From Burkholderia pyrrocinia (lineage in GTDB: Bacteria > Pseudomonadota > Gammaproteobacteria > Burkholderiales > Burkholderiaceae), in the NCBI RefSeq assembly GCF_001028665.1, contig NZ_CP011504.1, positions 1-64,000 on the forward strand: 64,000 bases of DNA, given 5' to 3'. Shown one piece after another: positions 43,733 through 52,619 of this stretch. The notes under the pieces are model-generated. The model was not told the origin of the DNA, searched no databases, and was given only the letters and a program-made list of their open reading frames with translations. Position 1 is the first letter of the stretch; every line of letters begins with the position of its first letter. A program made the translations under genes and the position numbers.

Positions 43733-44686
43733 ATGTCCGAAGTCCAGCACGCCGCTCACCCGTCTTCGCATGCTTCGCACGCCGCGCCGCGCACGGCCGC
43801 CGCCCCGCTCCAGCTTCGCCAGGTTGCCGGCCGGATCGGCGCCGAGATCGCCGGCGTCCGGCTGTCGGCCACGCTCGACGACGCGACGTTCGATGCGATC
43901 CAGGCCGCACTGCTGCGCCACAAGGTGCTGTTCTTCCGTGGCCAGCACCATCTCGACGACACCGCGCAGGAAGCGTTCGCGCGCCGCTTCGGCGACACGG
44001 TCGCGCACCCGACCGTGCCGTCCGTCGACGGCAGCGCGCATCTGCTCGAACTCGATTCCGCGCACGGCGCCCGTGCGAATTCGTGGCACACCGACGTGAC
44101 GTTCGTCGATGCATACCCGAAGATCTCGATCCTGCGCGCGATCGTGATTCCGCCGTTCGGCGGCGATACGGTGTGGGCCAACACCGCCGCCGCATACACG
44201 CACCTTCCCGACCCGCTGCGCGCGCTCGCCGACACGCTGTGGGCGATCCATACGAACGCCTACGACTACGCGTCGACGCACGTGCACGCCGACGACACGC
44301 AACTGAAGCGCTACCGCGAAGTGTTCGCGTCGACCGTCTACGAAACCGAGCATCCGGTCGTGCGCGTGCATCCGGAAACCGGCGAACGCACGCTCGTGCT
44401 CGGGCACTTCGTGCAGCGGCTCAAGGGGCTGTCGGCGCAGGATTCCGCGCACCTGCTGCAGGTCTTCCACGAACACGTGACGCGTCTCGAGAACACCGTG
44501 CGCTGGAACTGGCAGGAAGGCGACGTCGCGATCTGGGACAACCGCGCGACGCAGCACTACGCGATCAACGACTACGGCGATGCGCGCCGCGTCGTGCGCC
44601 GCGCGACCGTTCACGGCGATGTGCCGGTCGGCATCGACGGTCGCCAGAGCGTCGTGCTGAAGGGGCCGGGCGCGACGCTGCAATAA
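43733..44686 (+). CDS. TauD/TfdA-family Fe(II)/2-oxoglutarate dioxygenase (first)
   Basis: A 317-aa enzyme starting MSEVQHAAHPSSHASHAAPR, with an extra His/Ala-rich N-terminus of about 25 residues. The facial triad is intact: H and D in NSWHTDVTF, and distal H in NRATQHYAINDY; the 2-oxoglutarate-binding Arg follows in RRATVHGD. The family hydroxylates sulfonates or alkyl sulfates beside the S-linked carbon, releasing sulfite or sulfate. It follows the sulfonate-type ABC genes by 148 nt. It could be TauD-like (taurine) or AtsK-like (sulfate esters); not distinguishable here. Confidence 0.88.
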   Translation: MSEVQHAAHPSSHASHAAPRTAAAPLQLRQVAGRIGAEIAGVRLSATLDDATFDAIQAALLRHKVLFFRGQHHLDDTAQEAFARRFGDTVAHPTVPSVDGSAHLLELDSAHGARANSWHTDVTFVDAYPKISILRAIVIPPFGGDTVWANTAAAYTHLPDPLRALADTLWAIHTNAYDYASTHVHADDTQLKRYREVFASTVYETEHPVVRVHPETGERTLVLGHFVQRLKGLSAQDSAHLLQVFHEHVTRLENTVRWNWQEGDVAIWDNRATQHYAINDYGDARRVVRRATVHGDVPVGIDGRQSVVLKGPGATLQ

Positions 44687-44845
44687 CGCCCAAGTACCGC
44701 GGCGGCGCCGTTTCGCGCACGCCGCTGCGTGTTCCGTTCCATTCGCCACCGGGCACACCACGATGAACCTCCCGCCGCCGGACCGACGCTTGCACACGCA
44801 ACGATGTCGGCCATCCGCCCCGTTCACTTCCGCCAGGAGCGTCGC

Positions 44846-45793
44846 ATGAGTGCCCTACCCGAACCGGCAGCCCAGCCGGTCGACGTGATCCCGCTGTCCG
44901 CCCATATCGGTGCGGAAATCCGCGGCGTCGACCTCACGCAACCGTTGACCACGCCGCAGATCGCGGCAATCCGCGCCGCGCTGCTGAAATGGCGCGTCGT
45001 CTTCTTCCGCGAGCAATTCCTCACGCACGACCAGCACGTCGCGTTCTCCGCGCAGTTCGGCGAGCCGACGGTCGGTCACCCGGTGTTCGGGCACGTCGAC
45101 GGCCATCCGGCCGTCTATTCGATCGCGAAGCATCGCAAGGCGACGCGCTTCGAAGGCGAACCGGTGCGGCGGCCGTGGACGGGCTGGCACACCGACGTGA
45201 CGGCCGCCGTGAACCCGCCGTGGGCGTCGATCCTGCGCGGCGTGACGATCCCACCGTATGGCGGCGACACGCACTGGACCAACCTCGTACGCGCGTATGA
45301 AACGCTGTCCGCGCCGTTGCGCGGTTTCGTCGACGGCTTGCGCGGCATCCACCGCTTCACGCCGCCGGCCGGTGCGCGCGCCACCGGCGCGTTCGATGAA
45401 GCCGTCGAGCGCCGCCCGCTCGTGACCGAGCATCCGCTCGTGCGCGTGCATCCGGAGACCGGTGAACGCGCGCTGTACGTGAGCCCGAGCTTCCTGAAAT
45501 CGATCGTCGGGCTGACGCCGCGCGAGAGCCAAGCGCTGCTCGAACTGCTGTGGGAACACGTGACGCGGCCGGAATTCACGATCCGCTTCAAATGGGAAGC
45601 GCGCAGCATCGCGTTCTGGGACAACCGCGCGACCGCGCATCTCGCACCGGTCGACATCTTCGATCTCGACTTCGACCGCCAGCTCTACCGCACGACGCTC
45701 ACCGGCGACGTGCCGGTCGGCCCCGACGGCCGGCCCTCGGTCGCGCTCGAAGGCACGCCGGCCGAAACGGCAGCGGCCGTCGCGCTCAACTGA
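44846..45793 (+). CDS. TauD/TfdA-family Fe(II)/2-oxoglutarate dioxygenase (second)
   Basis: A 315-aa enzyme starting MSALPEPAAQPVDVIPLSAH at ATG 44846 with an AGGAG site. Triad: H and D in GWHTDVTAAVNPP, distal H in NRATAHLAPVDIF, with the 2-oxoglutarate Arg in LYRTTLTGD. It is a distant paralogue of the preceding dioxygenase, differing around the substrate loop, so the two may act on different sulfonates or sulfate esters. It is last in the sulfur cluster and converges with a solute-binding protein gene across a hairpin. Confidence 0.88.
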   Translation: MSALPEPAAQPVDVIPLSAHIGAEIRGVDLTQPLTTPQIAAIRAALLKWRVVFFREQFLTHDQHVAFSAQFGEPTVGHPVFGHVDGHPAVYSIAKHRKATRFEGEPVRRPWTGWHTDVTAAVNPPWASILRGVTIPPYGGDTHWTNLVRAYETLSAPLRGFVDGLRGIHRFTPPAGARATGAFDEAVERRPLVTEHPLVRVHPETGERALYVSPSFLKSIVGLTPRESQALLELLWEHVTRPEFTIRFKWEARSIAFWDNRATAHLAPVDIFDLDFDRQLYRTTLTGDVPVGPDGRPSVALEGTPAETAAAVALN

Positions 45794-45804
45794 CCGCAAC
45801 CGGC

Positions 45805-45828
45805 GCCGGCGCACGCGAGCGCGCCGGC
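45805..45828. terminator. Bidirectional hairpin between convergent genes
   Basis: GCCGGCGC (45805-45812) pairs with GCGCCGGC (45821-45828) across an 8-nt loop, in the 45-nt gap between the stops of the second dioxygenase (45793) and the family-5 binding protein (45839). Likely shared terminator. Confidence 0.5.
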
Positions 45829-45838
45829 CCTTCGTCCA

Positions 45839-47500
45839 TCAATCCAGCCACACGCCGTCGAAGCGGTGCCCGCCGAGCGGCGAGAACGTCAGCCCGTGTA
45901 CGCGCTTGGACACCGGCAGCGACACGATCGACGTCGCGATCGGCGTGAACGGCACCTGATCCTTGAACACCACCTGCGCCTGTTCGTACAGCGCCGTGCG
46001 CTTCGCGACGTCCCCATTCGAGCGCGCCGCGCTCACCAGCTTTTCGAAATCCTGGTTGCACCACTTCGCGAGGTTGCTGCCGTGCACCGCGTCGCAGCCG
46101 AGCAGCGTGCCGAGCCAGTTGTCGGGGTCGCCGTTGTCGCCCGACCAGCCGTACAGGATCGCGTCGTGCTGCCCGTCGTGCTTCGCGCGGCGGTTGTATT
46201 CGCCCCATTCGTAGCTGACGATCTTCGCGCGCACGCCGATCCTTGCCCAGTCCTGCTGGATCAGTTGCGCCATCAACTGCGCATTCGGGTTGTACGGGCG
46301 CTGCACCGGCATCGCCCACAGCGTCAGGTCGAAGCCGTTCGGGAAACCGGCCTGCGCGAGCAGCGCCTTCGCGGCGGCCGGATCGCGCGGCGCATCCTTC
46401 AGGCGCGGGTTGTACGACCATTGCGCGGGCGGCATCGGGTTCGTCGCGATCTTCGCGTCGCCGTTGAAAACGGTCTTCACGATCGCCGTCTTGTCGATCG
46501 CGATGTCGAGCGCGCGCCGCACGTCGACGCGATCGAGCGGCGCATGCTGCGTGTTGTACGCGACGAAACCGACGTTGAAGCCCATCCCCGAGAACAGCGC
46601 CAGCTTCGGGTCGCGCCGCACCGTGTCGAGATCGGCCGGCCGCGGGAACGCCGACACCTGGCATTCGCCGGCCACGAGCTTCTGCAGCCGCACGGCCGGA
46701 TCGGGCGTGATCGCGAACACGAGGCGCGCGAGCTTCACGTCGTCCGGCTTCCAGTAGTCGGGGTTCGCTTCGTAGCGGATCAGCGCATCCTTCTGGTACG
46801 TCCGCAGCAGGAACGGCCCCGTGCCGACCGGGAACTGGTTGATATCGGCCTCGCGATGGCGCGCCTCGAGCTGCGACGCATATTCGGCCGACAGGACCGA
46901 CGCGAACGCCATCGCGAGGTTGCGCACGAACACGACGTCGGGCGACTTCAGCACGAAGCGCACCGTGTAGTCGTCGACCTTCTCGATGCGCTCGACGTTG
47001 CGGTCGAAGCCGAGATCGCTGAAGTACGGGAAGCTGACCGGGTAGGCCTTGCGGAACGGATCGTCGGGATCGAGCATCCGGCGGAACGTGAACACGACGT
47101 CGTCGGCCTGGAACGGCCGCGTCGGCTTGAACCACGCGGTCGTCTGGAATTTCACGCCGCGCCGCAGGTGGAACGTGATCGTGCGCTGGTCGGACGACAC
47201 GTCCCAGCTCGTCGCGAGCGACGGTTCGAGATCGAGCGTGCCGCGCTTGAACTGCACGAGCCCGTTGTAGATCGTGTACGTGCTCGCGTCGAAATCGGTG
47301 CTCGTCGTGTGCTGGCCCGGATCGAAGCCGGCCGGGCTGCCTTCGGTGCAGTACACGAGCGTCTTGCCGGCCGGCGCGGCGAGCGCGTGCGTGGCCGCGC
47401 CGGCGAGCAGCAGCGACGCGGCCACGCAACGGAGTGCGACAACGGCATGCGGTGCGCGACGCACACGACGCGCGGCTGACGAAACGAAAGGGTTCTTCAT
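45839..47500 (-). CDS. Family-5 ABC solute-binding protein (DppA-like)
   Basis: A 553-aa protein starting MKNPFVSSAARRVRRAPHAV at 47500. A Sec signal ends about ALAAPAG. The mature protein has the SBP_bac_5 fold of peptide/nickel-type importers: LVYCTEGSPAGFDPGQHTTSTDFDAST near the N-terminus, LVQFKRGTLDLEPSLATSWDVS, FPVGTGPFLLRTYQKD, and LYGWSGDNGDPDNWLGTLLGC. It resembles dipeptide-binding DppA. No permease or ATPase gene is adjacent, so it is an orphan receptor here. It is divergent from a DUF427 gene. The substrate could be dipeptides or related compounds. Confidence 0.88.
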   Translation of the reverse strand: MKNPFVSSAARRVRRAPHAVVALRCVAASLLLAGAATHALAAPAGKTLVYCTEGSPAGFDPGQHTTSTDFDASTYTIYNGLVQFKRGTLDLEPSLATSWDVSSDQRTITFHLRRGVKFQTTAWFKPTRPFQADDVVFTFRRMLDPDDPFRKAYPVSFPYFSDLGFDRNVERIEKVDDYTVRFVLKSPDVVFVRNLAMAFASVLSAEYASQLEARHREADINQFPVGTGPFLLRTYQKDALIRYEANPDYWKPDDVKLARLVFAITPDPAVRLQKLVAGECQVSAFPRPADLDTVRRDPKLALFSGMGFNVGFVAYNTQHAPLDRVDVRRALDIAIDKTAIVKTVFNGDAKIATNPMPPAQWSYNPRLKDAPRDPAAAKALLAQAGFPNGFDLTLWAMPVQRPYNPNAQLMAQLIQQDWARIGVRAKIVSYEWGEYNRRAKHDGQHDAILYGWSGDNGDPDNWLGTLLGCDAVHGSNLAKWCNQDFEKLVSAARSNGDVAKRTALYEQAQVVFKDQVPFTPIATSIVSLPVSKRVHGLTFSPLGGHRFDGVWLD

Positions 47501-47798
47501 GGTGGCGGCGAGAAGGAATGAGTCATGCGAATGACGACGGCCGATCTTCGCGCGCCGCCCGCCGATCGCTTACCAATTAATTCGGCGTTGCTTATCGCCG
47601 CAGGTGCATCCCGCTGCCCGTGCATGAATATGTCCACGCTAGCGCCGGGGCATCGTCCGGCAGCCTTGCCGCGCCGCCGCCTTCCGGCCCCCTGCAGACT
47701 CTCCGGAATTGGCGCATCGTATCGGCTGGCAAACGCCGGCACGGGCGCGCCGGGATCCGCCCGACGCCGCCGCGCCGCCGATTCCTGGAGGACCCACG

Positions 47799-48206
47799 AT
47801 GTCGATCAGCTCCGATACGCCCTCTCGTCCCGTGAAGTCGCCGGGCCCCGATCATCCGATCACGATCGAGCCGCATCCGTGGCGCGTGGTGGTCACGGTG
47901 GCCGGCAAGGTCGTCGCCGATACGCGCCGCGCGCTGGCGCTGCGCGAGGCCAGCTATCCGGCCGTGCTCTACATCCCGCGCGAAGACGCCGACATGTCGC
48001 TGCTGCGCCGCACCGACCATGCGACCTACTGCCCGTACAAGGGCGACTGCGCGTACTACTCGATCCCCGCCGGCGGCGAACGCGCGACCAACGCGGTGTG
48101 GACCTACGAGCATCCGTATCCGGCCGTCGAAGCGATTCGCGGGCACCTCGCGTTCTATCCGGACCGCGTCGATTCGATCGAGGAAAACGCCGCCGACGCA
48201 GCCTGA
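47799..48206 (+). CDS. DUF427 domain protein
   Basis: A 135-aa soluble protein; ATG 47799 follows GGAGGACC, an ideal ribosome-binding site. DUF427 marks are visible: DHPITIEPHPWRVVVTVAGK, ALALREASYPAVLYIPREDADM, and TYCPYKGDCAYYSIPAGG. Function is unknown in the family despite an NTP-transferase-like Pfam name. It stands alone between the divergent DppA-like gene and an SsuA-like gene 174 nt on. Confidence 0.85.
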   Translation: MSISSDTPSRPVKSPGPDHPITIEPHPWRVVVTVAGKVVADTRRALALREASYPAVLYIPREDADMSLLRRTDHATYCPYKGDCAYYSIPAGGERATNAVWTYEHPYPAVEAIRGHLAFYPDRVDSIEENAADAA

Positions 48207-48380
48207 GCGCCGCTGATTTGCATATGCGCATTCATTGGTTGGCCGCCGGCCCGCGCGGCCGTATCGTCCTGAATCCGGCGCGGGCCGGCCCGGTGCGAGC
48301 ATCGCCCGCATCGGGCCCCGTCCTGCGCCGGCCGCGCCGCCTTGGCGCGCGACTCGTGAACCCGCACGCAGGACACCCCG

Positions 48381-49373
48381 ATGAGCGACACACTGCACGC
48401 AGACGTTGAAACGCCCCCGTCGAACCCGCGCCGCCGCCAATGGCTGCACGGCGCGGCCGCCGGGCTTGCCGGGCTAGCGCTCGGGCCGCTCGCGACCCTG
48501 CCCGCACAGGCCCAGGGCAATGGCACGCGGCTGCGCATCGGGTTCCAGAAATACGGCAACTTCGTTGTGCTGAAGGCACACGGCACGCTCGAGAAGCGTC
48601 TCGCGAGCCAGGGCGTCGCGGTGCAATGGCTCGAATTTCCGGCCGGCCCGCAACTGCTCGAAGGGCTGAACGCCGGCGCGATCGATGTCGGCACGGTCGG
48701 CGAAACGCCGCCGATCTTCGCGCAAGCCGGCGGCGTCGATTTCGTCTATATCGGCAACGAACCGCCCGCGCCGCAGGGCGAGGCGATCGTCGTGCTGCCC
48801 GATTCGCCGATCCGCAACGTCGCGCAACTGCGCGGCAAGAAGGTCGCGTTCAACAAGGGCTCGAACGTTCACTACCTGCTCGTGAAGGCGCTCGAACATG
48901 CGGGCCTCGCGTATGCCGACATCCAGCCGATCTACCTGACGCCCGCCGACGCGCGCGCCGCGTTCGTGCAGCGCAGCGTCGATGCGTGGGTGATCTGGGA
49001 TCCGTATCTGGCGGCCGCCGAACGGCAGCTCGGCGCGCGCGTGATCGCGAACGGCGAAGGGCTCGTGCGCAACACGCAGTACTACCTCGCGGCACGCAAG
49101 TACGCGGCCGCTTATCCGCAGGTGCTGCGCGCGCTGCTCGACGAAGTCGACGCGACCGATCGCTGGGCGCGCGACCACATTCCCGAGGTTGCCACGCAAC
49201 TGTCGCCGCTCGTCGGCCTCGACGCACCGACGCTCGAAGTCGCGCTCAAGCGCGCCGGCTACGGCGTGCAGCCGGTCACCGACGCGACGGTCGCGTATCA
49301 GCAGAACATCGCCGACACGTTCAGCACGCTGAAGCTGATTCCCGGCAAGCTGACGGTCGCCAGCGCGCGCTGA
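48381..49373 (+). CDS. Aliphatic sulfonate ABC substrate-binding protein (SsuA-like, orphan)
   Basis: A 330-aa protein starting MSDTLHADVETPPSNPRRRQ. The signal region NPRRRQWLHGAAAGLAGLAL has a twin-Arg-like motif, so it may go through Tat. Mature SsuA-type fold: RIGFQKYGNFVVLKAHGTLEK, VQWLEFPAGPQLLEGLNAGAIDVGTVGETPP, FVYIGNEPPAPQGEAI, and KKVAFNKGSNVHYLL. FQKYGN and GETPP are hallmarks of SsuA. It catches alkanesulfonates. No own permease or ATPase, but it sits 5 kb from the two-permease importer in the same direction, which it could feed. Confidence 0.9.
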   Translation: MSDTLHADVETPPSNPRRRQWLHGAAAGLAGLALGPLATLPAQAQGNGTRLRIGFQKYGNFVVLKAHGTLEKRLASQGVAVQWLEFPAGPQLLEGLNAGAIDVGTVGETPPIFAQAGGVDFVYIGNEPPAPQGEAIVVLPDSPIRNVAQLRGKKVAFNKGSNVHYLLVKALEHAGLAYADIQPIYLTPADARAAFVQRSVDAWVIWDPYLAAAERQLGARVIANGEGLVRNTQYYLAARKYAAAYPQVLRALLDEVDATDRWARDHIPEVATQLSPLVGLDAPTLEVALKRAGYGVQPVTDATVAYQQNIADTFSTLKLIPGKLTVASAR

Positions 49374-49400
49374 TGCGCCGCCGATGCGCGATGCGACGCG

Positions 49401-49985
49401 TTACGGTGCAGGCGCCGCGCCGATGCGCCGCCATTCGTCGTAGTCGGTGACGAGGCCCGCTTCGTCGATCGCGATATCGGCCGCATACGTGCCGCTCTCG
49501 TAGCGATATACGAGCGGCGCCGTACGCGTATAGCGCTGCTCGCCACGCACGATGACGAAATCCGGAAAGCGCAACCAGGCGGTATGGATCACCGCGGAGT
49601 CGCCGACGGCCAGCGCCAGCCGCCGGATCGGCAGCGTATTGGTCGACGGGCTGAAACCGAGGTCGATGTCGGTTGCGCCCGCGAGCATCGGCGCGTCGAC
49701 GCCGTCGATCGTCCAGCGCTCTCCGTCGCATGCGATGTCCAGTTGTTGCGGTGGCAACGTGCCGATCCAGCGTGTCACGCGCGCCGAGCGCGTGAGCCAG
49801 TCGGCGCCGCAGGCGATCGCATAGTCGATGCGAAACGGCGTGCCGTCGATCGCGCCCGATACCGAACCCGACAGATCGACTCCCGTTCGCGTCTCCGCGA
49901 GCCGGCACCATTCGGCCGCCTGCCACGTCTGCACGATCTGCCACGCGACGCATCGCGTGCGCATCGCTTCATCCTGTTGCGTCAT
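49401..49985 (-). CDS. Putative glycolipid-binding family protein (PF06475)
   Basis: A 194-aa soluble protein starting MTQQDEAMRTRCVAWQIVQT at 49985, with AGGAGA 7 nt upstream. The family layout is a beta-rich barrel: GSVSGAIDGTPFRIDYAIACGADWLTRSARV, WTIDGVDAPMLAGATDIDLGFSPSTNTLPIRRL and FPDFVIVRGEQRYTRTAPLVYRYESG. DIDLGFSPSTNTLPIRR is the conserved core. Known only as a putative glycolipid-binding domain; function unproven. It converges with the SsuA-like gene (27-nt gap) and is divergent from a LysR gene. Confidence 0.82.
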   Translation of the reverse strand: MTQQDEAMRTRCVAWQIVQTWQAAEWCRLAETRTGVDLSGSVSGAIDGTPFRIDYAIACGADWLTRSARVTRWIGTLPPQQLDIACDGERWTIDGVDAPMLAGATDIDLGFSPSTNTLPIRRLALAVGDSAVIHTAWLRFPDFVIVRGEQRYTRTAPLVYRYESGTYAADIAIDEAGLVTDYDEWRRIGAAPAP

Positions 49986-50244
49986 GTCGCCGTCTCCTGT
50001 CGGTCACGCGAAGGCCGATTTTCGCTCATCGCGTCGATGAACACACGCGGCTTCGGCGACCGGCATGTCCACCCGCACCAGCCGGCTTTCGACCGATAGT
50101 CAGTATCGGCTCAACCCGCACGGTCGAGCCGACGACGCTTTGGTACCATCCGTCGAGCGGAACACGCTCCGGCACGCACCGTCGTTCGTCGACGACAGCA
50201 GGCATCGGCCGGGAATCGGACAAGCAGACAACAGGCGCGATTTC

Positions 50245-51153
50245 ATGGATTTGTTGGCGACGATGCGCATCTACGTCAGGGTCGTGGAGCGTGGCACGAT
50301 GTCCGGCGCGGCGCGGGATCTCGACATGGGCCAGCCGGCCGTCAGCGAGCGCATCGAAAGGCTCGAAAAACATCTCGGCACGCGGCTGCTGATGCGCAGT
50401 GCGCGCACCCTTGCGTGCACGGAAGAAGGCCGCGTCTTCTACGAGCGCAGCAAGGCGCTGCTCGAGGCGGCCGAAGTGGCGGTCGCATCGGTATCGAAGA
50501 CGGAAAACGCGCTCGACGGCACGATCCGGCTCGCGGCGCCGCAATGCTTCGGCGAGGTCGTGATGCCGGGCATGCTGATGCATGTCCGCACTGCGTATCC
50601 GAAATTGCATATCGACCTGGTGCTGAACGACGATATCGTCGATCCGGTCACGGAAGGCGTCGACATCTCGATCCGGGTCGGCCAGCTCGGCGACGGCGGG
50701 TTCGTCGCGCACGCGCTCGGCGAGGTCGGCCGCGTGCTGGTGGCCGCGCCGTCGTATCTCGACCGGCACGGCCCGATCGAAACGAAGGCCGATCTCGCGA
50801 CTCACCCGTTCGTCCGCGTGAAGGGTGTCTTCGCCAACGAGCAGTTGCCGTTGCAGCGCGCAGGCGGCGCACTCGAATACGCGCGTATCCGGACCGTCAT
50901 GACGACCAGCCACTGGCGCCCGATGTTCGACATGATCCTGGCCGGCGGCGGCATCGGCGTGGTGCAGCAGCCAGCCTGCGCCGACGCGCTGGCGCTCGGC
51001 ACGCTCGTCAGGATTCTGCCGCAGTACGAGATCCCCGACTTCGCGCTCAACGTACTCGTGCACGCGCAGCGGCCGCTGCCGCCGCGCGTGCGCGCCATCG
51101 TCGATCTGCTGAAGAAGGAAATCCCGCCGCTGCTGAAGCGGCGTGTCCGTTAG
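50245..51153 (+). CDS. LysR-family transcriptional regulator
   Basis: A 302-aa protein; ATG 50245 gives MDLLATMRIYVRVVERGTMS, the standard LysR start for this subgroup. HTH at about 18-62 (GAARDLDMGQPAVSERIERLEKHLGTRLLMRS). The effector domain is about 90-295 (GTIRLAAPQCFGEVVMPGMLMHV, DPVTEGVDISIRVGQLGDGGFVA). It is divergent from the PF06475 gene across 259 nt and convergent with the potE gene across 18 nt. Its target is not obvious; the PF06475 gene is the positional candidate. Confidence 0.87.
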   Translation: MDLLATMRIYVRVVERGTMSGAARDLDMGQPAVSERIERLEKHLGTRLLMRSARTLACTEEGRVFYERSKALLEAAEVAVASVSKTENALDGTIRLAAPQCFGEVVMPGMLMHVRTAYPKLHIDLVLNDDIVDPVTEGVDISIRVGQLGDGGFVAHALGEVGRVLVAAPSYLDRHGPIETKADLATHPFVRVKGVFANEQLPLQRAGGALEYARIRTVMTTSHWRPMFDMILAGGGIGVVQQPACADALALGTLVRILPQYEIPDFALNVLVHAQRPLPPRVRAIVDLLKKEIPPLLKRRVR

Positions 51154-51171
51154 CAGCGGCGATCCCCGCCC

Positions 51172-52557
51172 TCACGCCTGCAGCGACTTCCCCGGCTCCT
51201 TCACGTGCGCGTCGACTTCCATCTGGTAGAAGCGCGCGCTGACGAAGCCGAACAGCGTCCAGCCCAGGAACACGCACAGGCCGCCGAGCATCAGCGCCTG
51301 CTCGCCCGAGCTGAACAGCGCATAGAAGCTGTACGCGGTGGCGACCATCGCGATCGCGTTCGTCAACAGCGCCTTGGCCGGCGGCACCTTCGCGACCTTC
51401 TGGATCGTGATCAGCGCGGCCATCGACATCACGTACGGCACGAGGTTCGTGACGACCGCGAGATCGACGATCTTCTGGAACTGGCTGCTCAATTCCGGGC
51501 TGATCGTCATCAGCGCCAGCGCGACCTGCGCGACGAGCAGGATCACCATGCCGACGATCGGCGTGCCCGTGCGCGTCGCGCGCCCGAACACCGGCAGGAA
51601 GTAACCGACGTCCGCCGAGCTCTTGAACACCTGCGCGACCGTGAACTGCCAGCCGAGCAGCGAGCCGATGCACGCGATCACCATCAGCGCGGTGACGATC
51701 GTGCCGACCGTCGGCGTGAACATCGTCGCGAACGCGATGCCGAACGGCGCATTCGACGCCGCAAGGATCGCGTTGGGCACGATCCCCGCGATCACGTTGG
51801 TCGACACGATGTAGAAGATCGCCGATGCGATCGTGCCGCCGAGCACGGCGATCGGCACGTTGCGCTCCGGATTCTCGACCGCGTCCGAGTTCGCGCACGC
51901 CGATTCGAGCCCGAGGAACGCCCACAGCGTCACCGCGATCGAGCTGCCGACGGCCGGCCCGAACGGCAGGTTGTGCGGATTCCACGCGGCGCCCCAGGTC
52001 GCGCCGCTGAACCAGAACCAGCCGATCAGCGACACGACGACGACCGGAATGATCACGCCCCACACGGTGACCGCGCCGATCCGGCCGGTGATGCGCGAGC
52101 CGCCGAAGTTCGCGACCGTCGTCAGCACGAGCAGGAAGACGGTCCACAGGCATGTTTGCAGCGGCGACAGCGTCGCATCGAACAGCACGGTGCCGTAGCC
52201 GACCGCCGTGACGCCGATCGCGACGTTGGCGATCACGAGCGACAGCCCGTACGTGTAGTTCGCCATGTAGTTGCCGGCCTTGCCGAACGCGTATTCCGCG
52301 TAGCCGCCCATCCCGCCCGGCTTGCGGCTCAACATCCCGCAGCGCGCGAACGCATAGGCCAGCGCGAGCGAGCCGCCGGCCGTGACGATCCACGACAGCA
52401 GCGAGATCGTGCCGACCTGCGCGAGCTTCGACGGCAGCAGGATGATGCCGGAACCCATCATGTTGACTGCCGTGAGGATGGTGAGCTGCCAGACATTCAT
52501 GCGGTTCTTCGGCGCGGCCGCCGGGGCCGCGTCGGATATGCGCGCTGCGTTTTCCAT
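51172..52557 (-). CDS. potE: Putrescine:ornithine antiporter PotE-like (APC family)
   Basis: A 461-aa, 12-helix protein starting MENAARISDAAPAAAPKNRM at 52557, with AAGGA upstream. Close in pattern to E. coli PotE: QLTILTAVNMMGSGIILLPSKLA, FARCGMLSRKPGGMGGYAEYAFGK, LWAFLGLESACANSDAVENPERN, STNVIAGIVPN. It exchanges a cytoplasmic diamine for an external amino acid, completing the acid-resistance cycle of a decarboxylase. The decarboxylase lies 62 nt upstream in the same operon. It is the only transporter in the polyamine block. Confidence 0.92.
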   Translation of the reverse strand: MENAARISDAAPAAAPKNRMNVWQLTILTAVNMMGSGIILLPSKLAQVGTISLLSWIVTAGGSLALAYAFARCGMLSRKPGGMGGYAEYAFGKAGNYMANYTYGLSLVIANVAIGVTAVGYGTVLFDATLSPLQTCLWTVFLLVLTTVANFGGSRITGRIGAVTVWGVIIPVVVVSLIGWFWFSGATWGAAWNPHNLPFGPAVGSSIAVTLWAFLGLESACANSDAVENPERNVPIAVLGGTIASAIFYIVSTNVIAGIVPNAILAASNAPFGIAFATMFTPTVGTIVTALMVIACIGSLLGWQFTVAQVFKSSADVGYFLPVFGRATRTGTPIVGMVILLVAQVALALMTISPELSSQFQKIVDLAVVTNLVPYVMSMAALITIQKVAKVPPAKALLTNAIAMVATAYSFYALFSSGEQALMLGGLCVFLGWTLFGFVSARFYQMEVDAHVKEPGKSLQA

Positions 52558-52619
52558 GATGTCGATCCTTCGATGTGAGGCCGCCGCGCGGCCGGTCGCT
52601 CGTTCGTCCGGCCGCCCGC

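Noticed and set aside
43733..45793. Loss of the third metal ligand His in both TauD-type enzymes
   Set aside because: First looked for near RRATVHGD/YRTTLTGD, but the distal His belongs to the upstream TQHYAN-type motif, which is present in both (TQHYAI, TAHLAP).
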